A stretch of 64,000 nt of DNA from GCA-002713455 sp964428745 (lineage in GTDB: Bacteria > Fidelibacterota > Marinisomatia > Marinisomatales > TCS55). Numbering within the stretch: position 1 is the stretch's first letter; every line of letters starts with the position of its first letter. The stretch lies in assembly GCA_964428745.1 (NCBI GenBank), contig CAYRYZ010000004.1, forward strand, positions 6,331 to 70,330. Reading direction: 5' to 3'. A program made the position numbers and the translations under genes. Of this stretch, positions 25,620 through 36,068 are shown piece by piece. The notes under the pieces were generated by a model. The model was not told where the DNA came from. It saw only the letters and a list, made by a program, of their open reading frames with translations, and did no database searches.

Positions 25620-26730
25620 ATGGAATTGATTGATTTAAAGGATAAATATAATACTGCAAATAAAAAGTTATCAGAATTGCGGAGGCATCTTTGACTTATC
25701 GGCCAAAAAATCATTATTAGATAAAATGCGCCATGAGTCTGCTGAACCTGATTTTTGGAATGATAATACTTTAGCTACTACTACTTTGAAAAAAATATCA
25801 GTTTTAGAAAAAGAAATTGAATTGCTGATGACTTTAGATTTAGCAAAAAGTGATGTTGGAGTTTTACTGGAATTCGCTGAATCTGGAGATATTAATTTAA
25901 ATGAAATTATTTTGGAACTAGAAAATTTTGTTTCAAAAGTAAAAGATCTTGAATTAAAAATGATTTTGGGTAATCCAAAAGATCTCCAGGATGCCATTAT
26001 TACCATTCATCCAGGAGCAGGTGGTACTGAAAGTCAGGATTGGGCACAGATGCTTTATAGGATGTATAGCCGATGGGTCGAGAAAAAAGGTTTTAAAATG
26101 GATATACTCGACTATCAACCAGGAGATGAAGCTGGTATAAAAGATTTAACTATGGAAATTAAAGGTCACTATTCCTATGGTTTGCTTAAAGCTGAAGCAG
26201 GTGTCCACAGATTGGTGAGGATTTCACCTTTTGATTCCAATAATCGTAGACATACATCCTTTGCATCAGTATTTGTTTATCCTACTTCAGGTGAAGAAAT
26301 TCAAATTGAGATTGATCAGAATGATCTCCGAATCGACACCTACCGTGCCAGTGGAGCAGGTGGTCAGCATGTAAATAAAACAGATTCGGCCATTCGAATT
26401 ACTCATATCCCTTCCGGTGTTGTTGTTCAGTGCCAAAATGAAAGAAGTCAGCATAAAAATAAGGCATCGGCAATGAAAGTTTTAAAAGCACGACTATATC
26501 AAATGGAAAAAGAAAAAGAAAAAGAAGCAATGAAAGATCTTGAGGATACAAAAATGGATATTGGTTGGGGAAGCCAAATACGATCTTACGTATTTCATCC
26601 ATATAATTTAGTTAAAGACCATCGAACAAAAGAGGAAATGGGAAATATTACTGCGGTTATGGATGGCGATATAGATAATTTCATACATGCTTATTTATTG
26701 AATAAGATAGGTGAAGTGGCAGAATCTTAG
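25620..26730 (+). CDS. prfB: Peptide chain release factor 2 (with programmed +1 frameshift)
   Basis: RF2, which reads UGA and UAA stop codons. Translation starts at ATG 25620, runs 24 codons to CTT (25689-25691), meets an in-frame TGA (25692-25694) and continues in the +1 frame from GAC (25693) to the stop at 26730, giving about 369 residues. The second frame holds the RF2 marks: ISPFDSNN (SPF anticodon tripeptide) and GAGGQHVNKTDSA (GGQ). Because the frame changes, a gene finder would report only the part from about 25726. It is preceded by cdaA and followed by lysS, the conserved prfB-lysS pair. Confidence 0.96.
25683..25695 (+). promoter_or_regulatory. RF2 programmed frameshift site
   Basis: The sequence AGG-CAT-CTT-TGA-C, with CGGAGG (25680-25685) acting as internal Shine-Dalgarno a few bases before the slippery CTT, in-frame TGA and following C. 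This is the classical autoregulatory element: low RF2 activity makes ribosomes pause at TGA and slip +1, restoring RF2 synthesis. Confidence 0.95.
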
Positions 26731-26745
26731 AAAGCATAATAAAAA

Positions 26746-28236
26746 ATGATAGATAATAATAAAAGCCTAAAGCAAATTATAGATTTTCGTAAGGATAAAT
26801 TAAAAAAGCTAGAGGACATGGGGATTGATCCATATCCACAAAAATATAGTCCTACTCATTTAAGTTCTATAATAATAAGTGATTATGAAAATCTTGAGGG
26901 TAAAGATGCTAATGTCGCAGGTCGAATTATGTCTATTCGAAGAATGGGAAAATCTTCTTTTTTCCATATCCAAGATGGTGGAGGCAGGCTCCAGATATTT
27001 ATAAAGCGCGACGATATTGGTGAAGATATCTATAATTATTTTAAATTATTAGATATTGGTGATTTTGTCGGTGTTGATGGATTTGTTTTTAAGACAAAGG
27101 TAAATGAGATTTCTATTCATGCAAGAAACCTAACCGTTTTATGTAAATCGATTAGGCCTTTGCCTATTGTAAAAGAAAAAGAAGATACAACTTTTGATGC
27201 ATTTTCTAATAAGGAACAAAGGTACAGAAATCGTCATCTAGATTTAATAGTAAATACAGATATTAAAGATACGTTTATTAAGCGAGCTAATATAATTAAA
27301 GGTATAAGAAATTATTTAGATGATCTTGGTTTTTTAGAAGTTGAAACACCTGTGCTTCAACCTTTGTATGGAGGCGCTAATGCTCGCCCATTTACTACTC
27401 ATCATAATTCATTAGATCAGAAACTTTTTCTTAGGATAGCTGATGAACTCTATTTAAAAAGATTAATCATTGGTGGAATTGACCGTGTTTATGAATTATC
27501 TAAAGATTTTCGTAATGAAGGGATGGATAGAAATCATAACCCTGAATTTACTATGCTTGAGTTTTATTGGGCTTACGCTGATTATGAAGATAATATGGAT
27601 TTGGTTGAAGCTATGATTCGAGATGTAGCCAAAAACATTGGTGCTCAAAAGATAAACTGGGGGAAAATGACAATTGATTTAGCAAAGCCTTTTAAACGGA
27701 AACCTATTTTTGAATTGTTAAAAGAAGCTACTGGGGACGATTTTTCAAATATTAGTCTTGAACAATTAAGAGAAATTTGTATAGAACATAATATTGAAGT
27801 TCATGATAATGCAAATTATGGTCAAATGTTAGATGGGCTTATGAGTACATTAGTTGAGCCTAATCTGATACAGCCTACTTTCGTTATTGATTATCCTAAA
27901 GAAATTTCACCGCTAGCAAAAAAACATCGTAATGGAGATCCAAATTTAGTTGAACGCTTTGAGCTGTTTATCGGAACTGCTGAATTTGCAAATGCTTTCA
28001 CCGAATTAAATGATCCGATTGATCAAAGAGAGCGCTTTGAATCTCAGGAAAAATTAGAGAAAGCAGGAGATGAGGAAGCTCACCCTATTGATGAAGATTT
28101 TCTCCAAGCAATAGAATGTGGTATGCCACCAACAGCAGGAGTTGGTATTGGAATTGACAGACTTGTTATGCTTCTAACAGAAAATTTATCAATTAAAGAC
28201 GTTATTCTTTTCCCCGCTATGCGTAAAGAAGAATAG
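26746..28236 (+). CDS. lysS: Lysyl-tRNA synthetase, class II
   Basis: A 496-residue class II synthetase. The N-terminal OB-fold anticodon-binding domain covers about residues 50-150 (VAGRIMSIRRMGKSSFFHIQDG). The catalytic domain has motif 2 (FRNEGMDRNHNPEFTMLEFYWA) and motif 3 (GVGIGIDRLVMLL). It follows prfB after 15 bases. Length and motif order are normal. Confidence 0.97.
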   Translation: MIDNNKSLKQIIDFRKDKLKKLEDMGIDPYPQKYSPTHLSSIIISDYENLEGKDANVAGRIMSIRRMGKSSFFHIQDGGGRLQIFIKRDDIGEDIYNYFKLLDIGDFVGVDGFVFKTKVNEISIHARNLTVLCKSIRPLPIVKEKEDTTFDAFSNKEQRYRNRHLDLIVNTDIKDTFIKRANIIKGIRNYLDDLGFLEVETPVLQPLYGGANARPFTTHHNSLDQKLFLRIADELYLKRLIIGGIDRVYELSKDFRNEGMDRNHNPEFTMLEFYWAYADYEDNMDLVEAMIRDVAKNIGAQKINWGKMTIDLAKPFKRKPIFELLKEATGDDFSNISLEQLREICIEHNIEVHDNANYGQMLDGLMSTLVEPNLIQPTFVIDYPKEISPLAKKHRNGDPNLVERFELFIGTAEFANAFTELNDPIDQRERFESQEKLEKAGDEEAHPIDEDFLQAIECGMPPTAGVGIGIDRLVMLLTENLSIKDVILFPAMRKEE

Positions 28237-28246
28237 CACCAGTCTA

Positions 28247-29443
28247 TTGAATTTCCCTTTTTATCTTTCGATTAGATATCTTTTATCAAATCAAAAAGGA
28301 AGTTTTACTCGCTTTGCTGGTTTTCTATCAGTGATGGGTCTAGCAGTTGGTGTTTCTGCCCTTTTATTAACCTTGTTTATATTAAATGGATTTGAACGTG
28401 TAATATCGGATAAAATTGCTGAGCTTGATGGTCATGTCCGAATTCGTCATTTTTTAAATCAACCAATTAGTACAAAATTAACCACAATTGATAGTGCACT
28501 AATTAATTACAATGATGGCGTTATTATCTCAAGTTTTATTCAGAGGCCTGCTTTATTAAGAAAAGGTAACTTAGCTGAAGGTGTCATAGTAGAAGGCATT
28601 CATAATCAGCAAACAGATTTTATTAATAATATGTTAGTTCAGGGCAATATAAATTTTGATAATAAATCTGTTGTATTAGGAAAACGATTAGCTGAGCAAT
28701 TAAAATTATCTGTTGGACAAAAAATTGTTTTATTTGACCTAGCTACTTTGAATAAATCAAATAAGCGTATTAAACAATTTACAATTTCTGGTCTTTTTCA
28801 TTCTGGAATGACAGAATATGATAAATCATTAGTTTTTATAAATATTGTTGATGCAAATATTTTATTTGATATGGGAAATAGTGTATCTGGATATGAATTA
28901 CGTGTAGAAGATACAGGTGTGTTAGATGAAATTACAGCTTCACTTAATAATGAATTACCTTATCCTCACATGGTCATGAATTGGAAGGAAAAAAATCGTG
29001 CGCTATTCAAATGGATGAATATACAACGTTGGCCCATACTTTTTATTTTTGGACTCATTGCATTAGTAGGTGTGGTAAATATCATTTCTGCACTTTCAAT
29101 GATCGTCATTGAAAAGACTGGCCAAATTGGGATATTAAAATCTCTGGGTATAAAAGGACATCAATTGAAAATGATTTTTTTATTTAAAGGGTTAATTATA
29201 GGAATATCAGGAGGAGCAATTGGCTCGGTAATTGCTTTATTGATTGCATCATTACAAAATAATTTAAAATTAATTAAAGTACCTGAAGATATATATTTCA
29301 TGGATTTTATACCTATAGATATCAGCATGCTAAGCATCATTAATATTCTTTTATTTTCTATTTTTTCTTCTGTTTTAGCAGCACTTTGGCCAACATTAAG
29401 AGCAAGTCAAATAGAGCCATCTGAAGCTTTGAGATACGAATGA
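28247..29443 (+). CDS. Lipoprotein-releasing ABC transporter permease (LolC/LolE family), first copy
   Basis: A 398-residue FtsX/MacB-fold permease: N-terminal helix after an amphipathic start (residues 20-45, GFLSVMGLAVGVSALLLTLFILNGFER), a large periplasmic domain (about residues 46-260), then three C-terminal helices with KTGQIGILKSLG. The end ASQIEPSEALRYE is typical of Lol permeases. TTG 28247 is taken as start because NFPFYLSIRYLL gives the usual family N-terminus. It overlaps the second permease by 4 bases. With that gene and lolD it should release lipoproteins from the inner membrane. Confidence 0.87.
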   Translation: MNFPFYLSIRYLLSNQKGSFTRFAGFLSVMGLAVGVSALLLTLFILNGFERVISDKIAELDGHVRIRHFLNQPISTKLTTIDSALINYNDGVIISSFIQRPALLRKGNLAEGVIVEGIHNQQTDFINNMLVQGNINFDNKSVVLGKRLAEQLKLSVGQKIVLFDLATLNKSNKRIKQFTISGLFHSGMTEYDKSLVFINIVDANILFDMGNSVSGYELRVEDTGVLDEITASLNNELPYPHMVMNWKEKNRALFKWMNIQRWPILFIFGLIALVGVVNIISALSMIVIEKTGQIGILKSLGIKGHQLKMIFLFKGLIIGISGGAIGSVIALLIASLQNNLKLIKVPEDIYFMDFIPIDISMLSIINILLFSIFSSVLAALWPTLRASQIEPSEALRYE

Positions 29444-30630
29444 GTTTTTCTAAAGTAATAGCTAAAAGATTTTTGATAGGAGGACAAGCTTCTGGACCAA
29501 GTAAATTAACTGGTTGGGTAGCAATTATTGGTTTATGTGTTGGCTCTATTGCAATGGTTCTTTCTGTAGCTGTACTCAATGGATTCGAACATCGTGTGAT
29601 AGATAAGATTGTCGGATTTGAGAGCGATATACGTGTAACAAAAATAAATGATTATAATACCACTATTGATATTATTCGGAGTATAGATGGGGTAAAGGCG
29701 GCAATGCCTTTTCAAGAGAGGAAGGGGCTTATTCTGGCAAAAGATGGCATACAACGTATGGTGTCACTAAAAGCAATAGAAATTGAAAAGCTGCCTTCTT
29801 TTTATAACTTCAATATATTTCTTAATAATGATTATGGTAATCAACCTATGATTTACTTAGGAGGAATGACTGCTAGGCGCTTAAATGTCAACGAAGGTGA
29901 CATTGTTAGATTATTAAGCCCAATTGATCATGGTTATACATTAGGATTGCCAGTTCAAATCCAATGTGTAGTAGGAGGTATTTTTAATATTCAAGTTCTA
30001 GATTTGGACGACAAGATTGCTTTTATTCCCTATGAAATAGGACAAAAATTATTTATTCGTAAAAATCAACCAGATGGTATAGATATTAGACTAGCTAAAG
30101 GTCATAAAATCGAATTAGTAGCAAATGAATTAAAACAAGAACTAGAGAGAGTAAAAGTTGAAACATGGGGAGAGCTTCACGAAGAATTATTTGGTGCTAT
30201 GAAATTTGAAAGAGTAGGTACCTTAGCCGTATTAAGTTTAATTATTGTTGTTGCTTGTTTTAATTTGGTAACTACCCTTGTTTTGCTCACGGCTCAAAAA
30301 GCTCGTGAATTTGGTATATTACAAGTATTAGGTTCCAATCAAAGAGCTATAAAATCAATTATCATGTACCAGGGAGTCTTAATTAGTTCGCTTGGAATAA
30401 TTTCGGGGTTAATTCTTGGGTTATTTATTATTTTTTTTCAAAACATATTCGGTTTTATTCCTTTACCAGAGGATATCTATTTTACTTCGCATTTGCCAAT
30501 GGTAATTCAAATCAAAGATATTATTGCGATATTAGTTATCTCATTCGGAATGGTGATCACATCTATATATATTTCTGCGAAAAGAACTATTGTTTTATCT
30601 TCAATTAAATCAATTTTTTTGGATAAATGA
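29440..30630 (+). CDS. Lipoprotein-releasing ABC transporter permease (LolC/LolE family), second copy
   Basis: A 396-residue permease homologous to its upstream neighbour, with the same layout: KRFLIGG start, first helix with GWVAIIGLCVGSIAMVLSVAVLNGFEHRV, periplasmic domain, then helices with AQKAREFGILQVLGSNQRAI. The ATG overlaps the previous TGA, and its own end overlaps lolD by 4 bases. Two different permeases plus one ATPase is the LolCDE heteromeric arrangement, as in gammaproteobacteria. Confidence 0.88.
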   Translation: MSFSKVIAKRFLIGGQASGPSKLTGWVAIIGLCVGSIAMVLSVAVLNGFEHRVIDKIVGFESDIRVTKINDYNTTIDIIRSIDGVKAAMPFQERKGLILAKDGIQRMVSLKAIEIEKLPSFYNFNIFLNNDYGNQPMIYLGGMTARRLNVNEGDIVRLLSPIDHGYTLGLPVQIQCVVGGIFNIQVLDLDDKIAFIPYEIGQKLFIRKNQPDGIDIRLAKGHKIELVANELKQELERVKVETWGELHEELFGAMKFERVGTLAVLSLIIVVACFNLVTTLVLLTAQKAREFGILQVLGSNQRAIKSIIMYQGVLISSLGIISGLILGLFIIFFQNIFGFIPLPEDIYFTSHLPMVIQIKDIIAILVISFGMVITSIYISAKRTIVLSSIKSIFLDK

Positions 30631-31301
30631 TTTTACAAGCAATTAATCTTACCAAATCATTTCAAAATGGAGAGAAGATATTATCCGTTCTTGAAAAGGT
30701 TTCAATTGATATCAATAAACGAGATTTTATAACAATTATGGGTGAGAGTGGTGCTGGAAAATCAACTTTATTAAATATCCTTGGTACTTTAGATGTCGCA
30801 ACTAGCGGATCTTTAATGATTAATAAAGAGAATATTAATGACCTTACTCAGGATCAAATTGCAGAATTAAGAAATAAATATTTTGGATTTGTTTTTCAAT
30901 TTCACCATTTACTTCCTGATTTTACAGCATTTGAAAATGTCCTTATACCTAATCAAATAGCAGGTAATGATGGAGATGAAAAAAAGGCTGTCGAATTATT
31001 AGGTTATATAGGACTTGAGAATCGAATAGATCATTTTCCTTCTCAACTTTCTGGAGGAGAAAGATTAAGGGTTGCTGTTGTAAGAGCCTTAATGAACAAT
31101 CCGAAATTGTTATTAGCAGATGAGCCTACCGGAAATTTGGATATTGGTAATTCGATTAAACTTATGAACCTATTTCAGCGAATAAATAAAGATTTTGATT
31201 TAACATTGATTATAACTACTCATAACCCAAAAGTTGCACTAATAGGTACAAAGCAATATACTTTGGAAGGCGGAGCACTATCATTGCTAGAGACTGTTTG
31301 A
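30627..31301 (+). CDS. lolD: Lipoprotein-releasing ABC transporter ATPase LolD
   Basis: A 224-residue ABC ATPase of the MacB/LolD group: Walker A GESGAGKST (residues 39-47), Q-loop FVFQFHHLLPDFTAFENV (the HLLP-D-TA-ENV stretch is characteristic), signature LSGGERLRVAVVRAL, Walker B LLLADEPTGNLD, and the His switch TTHNP. It is coupled to the permease upstream and powers extraction of outer-membrane-destined lipoproteins. Confidence 0.92.
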   Translation: MILQAINLTKSFQNGEKILSVLEKVSIDINKRDFITIMGESGAGKSTLLNILGTLDVATSGSLMINKENINDLTQDQIAELRNKYFGFVFQFHHLLPDFTAFENVLIPNQIAGNDGDEKKAVELLGYIGLENRIDHFPSQLSGGERLRVAVVRALMNNPKLLLADEPTGNLDIGNSIKLMNLFQRINKDFDLTLIITTHNPKVALIGTKQYTLEGGALSLLETV

Positions 31302-31334
31302 ATTGTTATATCTAATATTTAACTTTAAAGACAT

Positions 31335-33946
31335 ATGAAAGAAAATTTTTCTAAACGAGTTCAAAATATCATGAAATATGGTAAAGAAGAAGCTGTTCGC
31401 TTGGGGCATAGCTATGTTGGATCTGAGCATTTACTATTGGGGCTTCTTAGAGAAAAATCAGGTTTAAGTGCAAAAATATTTGATATTTATGATTGTGATA
31501 TTGGTAGTATCCGATCGATGGTCGAAGATATGATTAAAACCTCTGGAGGCACGATGACTTTGGGGCACTTACCTCTCACTCGTAGAGCAGAAAGAATCCT
31601 TAAGAATGCTTTCAATGAAGCAGCATCGTTAGGTGCAACAGTATCTGATGATGAACATCTGCTTTTAGCAGTATTGAAAGAGGATGACGGCATTGCCTAT
31701 GAAGTCCTAAGTTCTCATAACTTAGATTATAATAGCGTATTGGATTTGATTAATGATGATGAAGAAGAAATAGATAAAAATTATAATAAAAAGGATCTCT
31801 CAATTAAAACTAAAACTNNNNNNNNNNNNNNNNNNNNNNNNNNNNNNNNNNNNNNNNNNNNNNNNNNNNNNNNNNNNNNNNNNNNNNNNNNNNNNNNNNN
31901 NNNNNNNNNNNNNNNNNTAAAACTAAAACTCCCGCTTTAGATCATTTTTCTAGGGATATTACTCATATGGCCCGTCAACAAAAATTAGATCCGGTTATTG
32001 GAAGGAAAGATGAGATTGAACGAGTAGCTCAAATTTTATCAAGGAGAAAGAAAAATAACCCAGTCTTGATTGGTGAGCCAGGGGTTGGTAAGACAGCAAT
32101 AATTGAAGGTTTAGCTCAAAAGATAATCGATAAAGATGTGCCACGCATGTTGAATAATAAGCGCATTTTATGTTTAGATCTTGCAGGACTTGTAGCTGGT
32201 ACAAAATATAGAGGACAGTTTGAAGAAAGAATGAAAACCATTATGGTGGAACTAGAAAAAATGGATAATTTAATTTTATTCATCGATGAGCTACACACTT
32301 TGGTAGGTGCCGGTGGATCGTCTGGTTCTCTTGATGCATCAAATATGTTTAAACCAGCATTGGCTAGGGGAGATATACATTGCATTGGTGCTACTACTCT
32401 AGATGAATATAGAAAACATGTAGAAAAAGATGGAGCATTGGAACGTCGTTTCCAAGTAATAAATGTCACACCACCAACAGTAGATGAATCTGTTAAAATA
32501 TTGCAAGGACTTCAACCAAGATATGAGAAGCATCACAATGTTAAGTATGATGATGATGCAATAGAATCTTGTGTCTTCTTATCTGATAGATATATTTCAG
32601 ATAAATTTTTACCGGATAAAGCTATTGATATTATGGATGAGGCTGGTTCACGCGCGCACATGTTAAATATAAAAGTTCCAAAGGAAATCACTAATTTAGA
32701 ATTACAGATTGAGAAAGTTCATAATAATAAAGATGCAGCTATTTTATCTCAAAAATTTGAGGATGCAGCAAGTTTACGTGACGATGAACAAAAATTAACG
32801 AATAAACTCAGCAAAATTCAAAAGACTTGGAAAGTCAGTGAACAATCAAATCCTATTCAAATAAATGAGGATGATATTGCTGAAGTTGTATCAATGGTCA
32901 CTCGAATTCCAATCCGAAATGTTGCTGAATCTGAAGGACAAAAGCTTTTAAAAATGAAACAAGAGCTTTCTGATAAAATAATTGGACAAGATCGAGCAGT
33001 AGAAAGTATTTCAAGAGCAATTCAGCGTTCACGTGCAGGTTTGAAAAGAAAGCATCGCCCTATCGGCGTCTTTTTATGTTTGGGTCCAACAGGTATTGGG
33101 AAAACTGAAACAGCAAAAGTCTTATCTAATTATTTATTTAGCCATAATGATGCGTTGATAAAGTTGGATATGAGTGAATATGGTGAGCGTTTTGCAATAT
33201 CTAGATTAATTGGTGCTCCTCCGGGATATGTTGGCTATGAAGAAGGTGGAGAGCTTACAGAAAAAGTTCGTCGAAATCCTTATTCACTAATTCTTTTTGA
33301 TGAAATTGAAAAAGCTCATCCTGATGTATTTAACACTCTTTTGCAATTATTTGATGAAGGAGTGCTGACAGATGGAATTGGTAGAAAAGTTGATTTTCGT
33401 AATACTATAATAATACTTACATCTAATATTGGTACTAAAGAGATAAAAGGTGGGACAAGCTTTGGTTTTTCAAAAGCATCAAGTGCAGCTTCATACGATG
33501 CCATGAAAAGTTTGATTTTGGATAGAGTAAAAGATACGTTTAATCCTGAGTTTATTAATAGGTTGGATGAAACAATTGTTTATAATGCTCTTACGAAGGA
33601 AGATGTATTAAAAATTATAAATTTGCAATTAATAGATCTTCAAGAGAATTTAGGTCTTCTTGGATTAACCTTAACTGTAACAAGAAAAGCTAAGAATTTT
33701 CTCATAGATAAAGGTTTTAATCAGGAATACGGCGTTCGTTATCTAAATAGAGAAATTCAAAATTTATTAGAAGATCCTTTATCAGAATTATTATTAGGAA
33801 AAAAATTTGCTGGCACTAAGGGTGTCAAAGTTGACTTCAAAAACAAAAAACTTTCAATTTTACCTCTACCTGGAAAAGCTATTAAGAAAAACGCTGACTC
33901 AAAAGTTGTTAAAAAATCGACAAAATCAGCTGATATCAAGCAATAA
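31335..33946 (+). CDS. clpC: ATP-dependent Clp protease ATPase subunit ClpC (interrupted by an apparently false gap)
   Basis: A class I Hsp100 unfoldase. The N-terminal double Clp_N repeat is at 31335-31817 (ARLGHSYVGSEHLLLGLL-like and SDDEHLLLAVLKEDDGIA). After the gap come AAA-1 (GEPGVGKTA, DELHTLVGAGG), a UVR-like segment (KFEDAASLRDDEQKL) that marks ClpC, and AAA-2 (GPTGIGKTE, FDEIEKAH), ending in a Lys-rich tail. The two parts are in different frames as assembled, but joining the 13-base overlap TAAAACTAAAACT restores one frame of about 832 residues, normal for ClpC. It would deliver substrates to ClpP, which is not in the window. Confidence 0.94.
31818..31917. other. Assembly gap (100 N), probably not a real gap
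   Basis: Exactly 100 N between two flanks that end and begin with the same 13 bases, TAAAACTAAAACT (31805-31817 and 31918-31930). Collapsing the repeat gives a continuous clpC frame reading ...SIKTKT-PALDHFSRDIT..., the normal linker between Clp_N and AAA-1. No sequence therefore needs to be missing. Confidence 0.9.
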
Positions 33947-33974
33947 TCTGCCATATAAACGTAATTTATATTAA

Positions 33975-34003
33975 TATATCTGCCAAAACGGCGACAATAT
34001 AAT
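33975..34003 (+). promoter_or_regulatory. Possible dnaK promoter
   Basis: A perfect -10-like TATAAT (33998-34003) lies about 65 bases upstream of the dnaK start with 17 bases to TATATC, a poor -35. No CIRCE repeat (TTAGCACTC-N9-GAGTGCTAA) and no convincing heat-shock sigma promoter is seen in 33947-34067. Confidence 0.3.
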
Positions 34004-34067
34004 CTTGGCACATAAATTGTTTCATTCATAATAATTATCAATCCTCATTTATTAAGGAGTAATTAAA

Positions 34068-35978
34068 ATGGGAAAAATTATTGGCATTGATCTTGGAACT
34101 ACAAATTCTTGTGTAGCTGTTCTTGAGGGAGGTGAACCGACAGTTATTAATAGTACTGAAGGCGGGAGAACAACACCATCTATTGTTGGCTTTGCAAAAG
34201 ATGGAGAACGGCTAGTTGGACAGGCAGCTAAAAGGCAAGCTGTAACAAATCCAGAGAATACAGTTTTTTCTATAAAACGTTTTATGGGAAGAATGTTTGA
34301 TGAAGTTGAAAATGAAATAAAAGATGTCCCTTATAAAATTGAAAAAAGTGAATCGGGATCTGTCGTAGTGAATGCTGCTGAAAAAACTTATACACCACCA
34401 GAGATTGGTGCTATGATCCTACAAAAATTGAAGCAAACAGCTGAAGATCATCTTGGTACCACAGTAACTGATGCAGTAATAACAGTTCCAGCTTATTTCA
34501 ATGATTCACAAAGACAAGCTACTAAAGACGCTGGAAAAATTGCAGGATTAAATGTAAAAAGGATAATTAATGAGCCGACAGCTGCATCATTAGCTTATGG
34601 GCTTGATAAGAAAAAAGATGAAACTATTGCCGTTTTTGATTTAGGAGGAGGTACTTTTGATATTTCTATTCTTGAATTGGGTGATGGAGTTTTTGAAGTA
34701 AAATCAACTAGCGGCGATACTCATTTAGGTGGTGATGACTTTGATCGAAAAGTTATCGATTGGATTGCCTCTGAGTTTAAAACAAGTGATGGTATTGATC
34801 TAAAAAAAGATCCAATGGCTCTACAACGATTAAGAGAAGCAGCTGAAACTGCAAAAAAAGAATTATCTACTTCAAAACAGACTGAAATTAATTTACCATT
34901 TGTTACAGCTGATTCTTCAGGCCCAAAGCATTTGAATTTGACATTGACTAGAGCCAAGTTTGAAGAGCTTGTTTCAGATCTTGTTGAAAGGACTGTTGAT
35001 CCTTGTTTGAAAGCTATAAAAGATGCAGGTTTATCTGCAGCGGATATAAATGAAGTAGTCTTAGTTGGTGGCTCTACTAGAATGCCCAAAATTCAAGAAA
35101 AAGTAAAAGAGATTTTTGAGAAAGAACCAAATCACAGCGTCAATCCCGATGAAGTTGTTGCTTTGGGTGCAGCTATACAGGGTGGCGTTTTATCTGGAGA
35201 TGTTGATGATATATTATTACTAGATGTTACACCACTTTCTCTTGGTATAGAAACTTTGGGAAGTGTATCTACTAAGTTGATTGAACGTAATACTACTATA
35301 CCAACAAAGAAGTCTCAAGTTTTTTCAACCGCAGCTGATAATCAAACAACAGTTGAGATTCATGTGTTACAAGGAGAACGCGAAATGGCTCTTGATAACA
35401 AAACCATTGGAAGATTCCATTTAGATGGAATTCCTCCTGCACCTCGAGGAGTACCTCAAGTTGAAGTTACTTTTGATATAGATGCTAACGGTATCCTTAA
35501 TGTTAGTGCTAAAGATAAAGCTACTGGAAAAGAGCAAAGTATACGTATTGAAGCATCGAGCGGTCTATCTGATGCTGAAGTTGATAAAATGGTTAATGAT
35601 GCAAAGAAGCATGAGACTGAAGACAAAAACAAACGTGAAAAAATCGATATGGATAATCAAGCTGAACAGCTGATTTATCAAACCGAAAAAAATATTGACG
35701 AATATAAAGATAAGTTAAGCAAAGAAGAGAAAAAAGCTTTAGAAGATGCAGTATCAAAGGTTAAAACCGCCAAAGAAAGTTCTAATTCTGATGACCTTAA
35801 AACCGCGGTAGATGAATTAAATAATGCTTGGAATGCTGTTGCTTCTAAAATGTATGAAACCGCCAAAGAGCCTGGAGCAACTGACAATTCGAAAGAAACT
35901 AAATCTAAGTCTAAAACAAAATCTAAAAAGAAAGATGATGCCGAGATTGAAGATGCAGATTTTGAAGTTGTAGACTAG
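34068..35978 (+). CDS. dnaK: Chaperone protein DnaK (Hsp70)
   Basis: A 636-residue Hsp70 chaperone. The ATPase domain begins GKIIGIDLGTTNSCVAV and contains AVITVPAYFNDSQRQATKDA, FDLGGGTFDISIL and VGGSTRMPKIQ; the substrate-binding domain has LLDVTPLSLGIETLG; the tail is acidic and Lys-rich, ending in DADFEVVD. A good Shine-Dalgarno (AAGGAG) sits 10 bases before ATG 34068. grpE and dnaJ are not adjacent; clpC precedes it after 121 bases, and a terminator follows. Confidence 0.98.
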   Translation: MGKIIGIDLGTTNSCVAVLEGGEPTVINSTEGGRTTPSIVGFAKDGERLVGQAAKRQAVTNPENTVFSIKRFMGRMFDEVENEIKDVPYKIEKSESGSVVVNAAEKTYTPPEIGAMILQKLKQTAEDHLGTTVTDAVITVPAYFNDSQRQATKDAGKIAGLNVKRIINEPTAASLAYGLDKKKDETIAVFDLGGGTFDISILELGDGVFEVKSTSGDTHLGGDDFDRKVIDWIASEFKTSDGIDLKKDPMALQRLREAAETAKKELSTSKQTEINLPFVTADSSGPKHLNLTLTRAKFEELVSDLVERTVDPCLKAIKDAGLSAADINEVVLVGGSTRMPKIQEKVKEIFEKEPNHSVNPDEVVALGAAIQGGVLSGDVDDILLLDVTPLSLGIETLGSVSTKLIERNTTIPTKKSQVFSTAADNQTTVEIHVLQGEREMALDNKTIGRFHLDGIPPAPRGVPQVEVTFDIDANGILNVSAKDKATGKEQSIRIEASSGLSDAEVDKMVNDAKKHETEDKNKREKIDMDNQAEQLIYQTEKNIDEYKDKLSKEEKKALEDAVSKVKTAKESSNSDDLKTAVDELNNAWNAVASKMYETAKEPGATDNSKETKSKSKTKSKKKDDAEIEDADFEVVD

Positions 35979-36005
35979 TAATTATCTTCTCAAAGAATAG
36001 ATAAT

Positions 36006-36038
36006 AAAAAAGCGTTCCGAATTCGGGGCGCTTTTTTT
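36006..36038 (+). terminator. Rho-independent terminator after dnaK
   Basis: Palindrome AAAAAAGCG-TT-CCGAATTCGG-GG-CGC followed by seven T. The stem pairs AAAAAAGCG with CGCTTTTTT and CCGAA with TTCGG across small internal loops. It lies 27 bases after the dnaK stop. Confidence 0.85.
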
Positions 36039-36068
36039 GTTTATGGAACTTAAGGAACGTAACTTCAT

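Noticed and set aside
33990..34025. CIRCE element or sigma-54 promoter (TTGGCACATAAATTGTTT) before dnaK
   Set aside because: No inverted second half for CIRCE; for sigma-54 the downstream element is GT in place of GC, and no activator-type context is visible.
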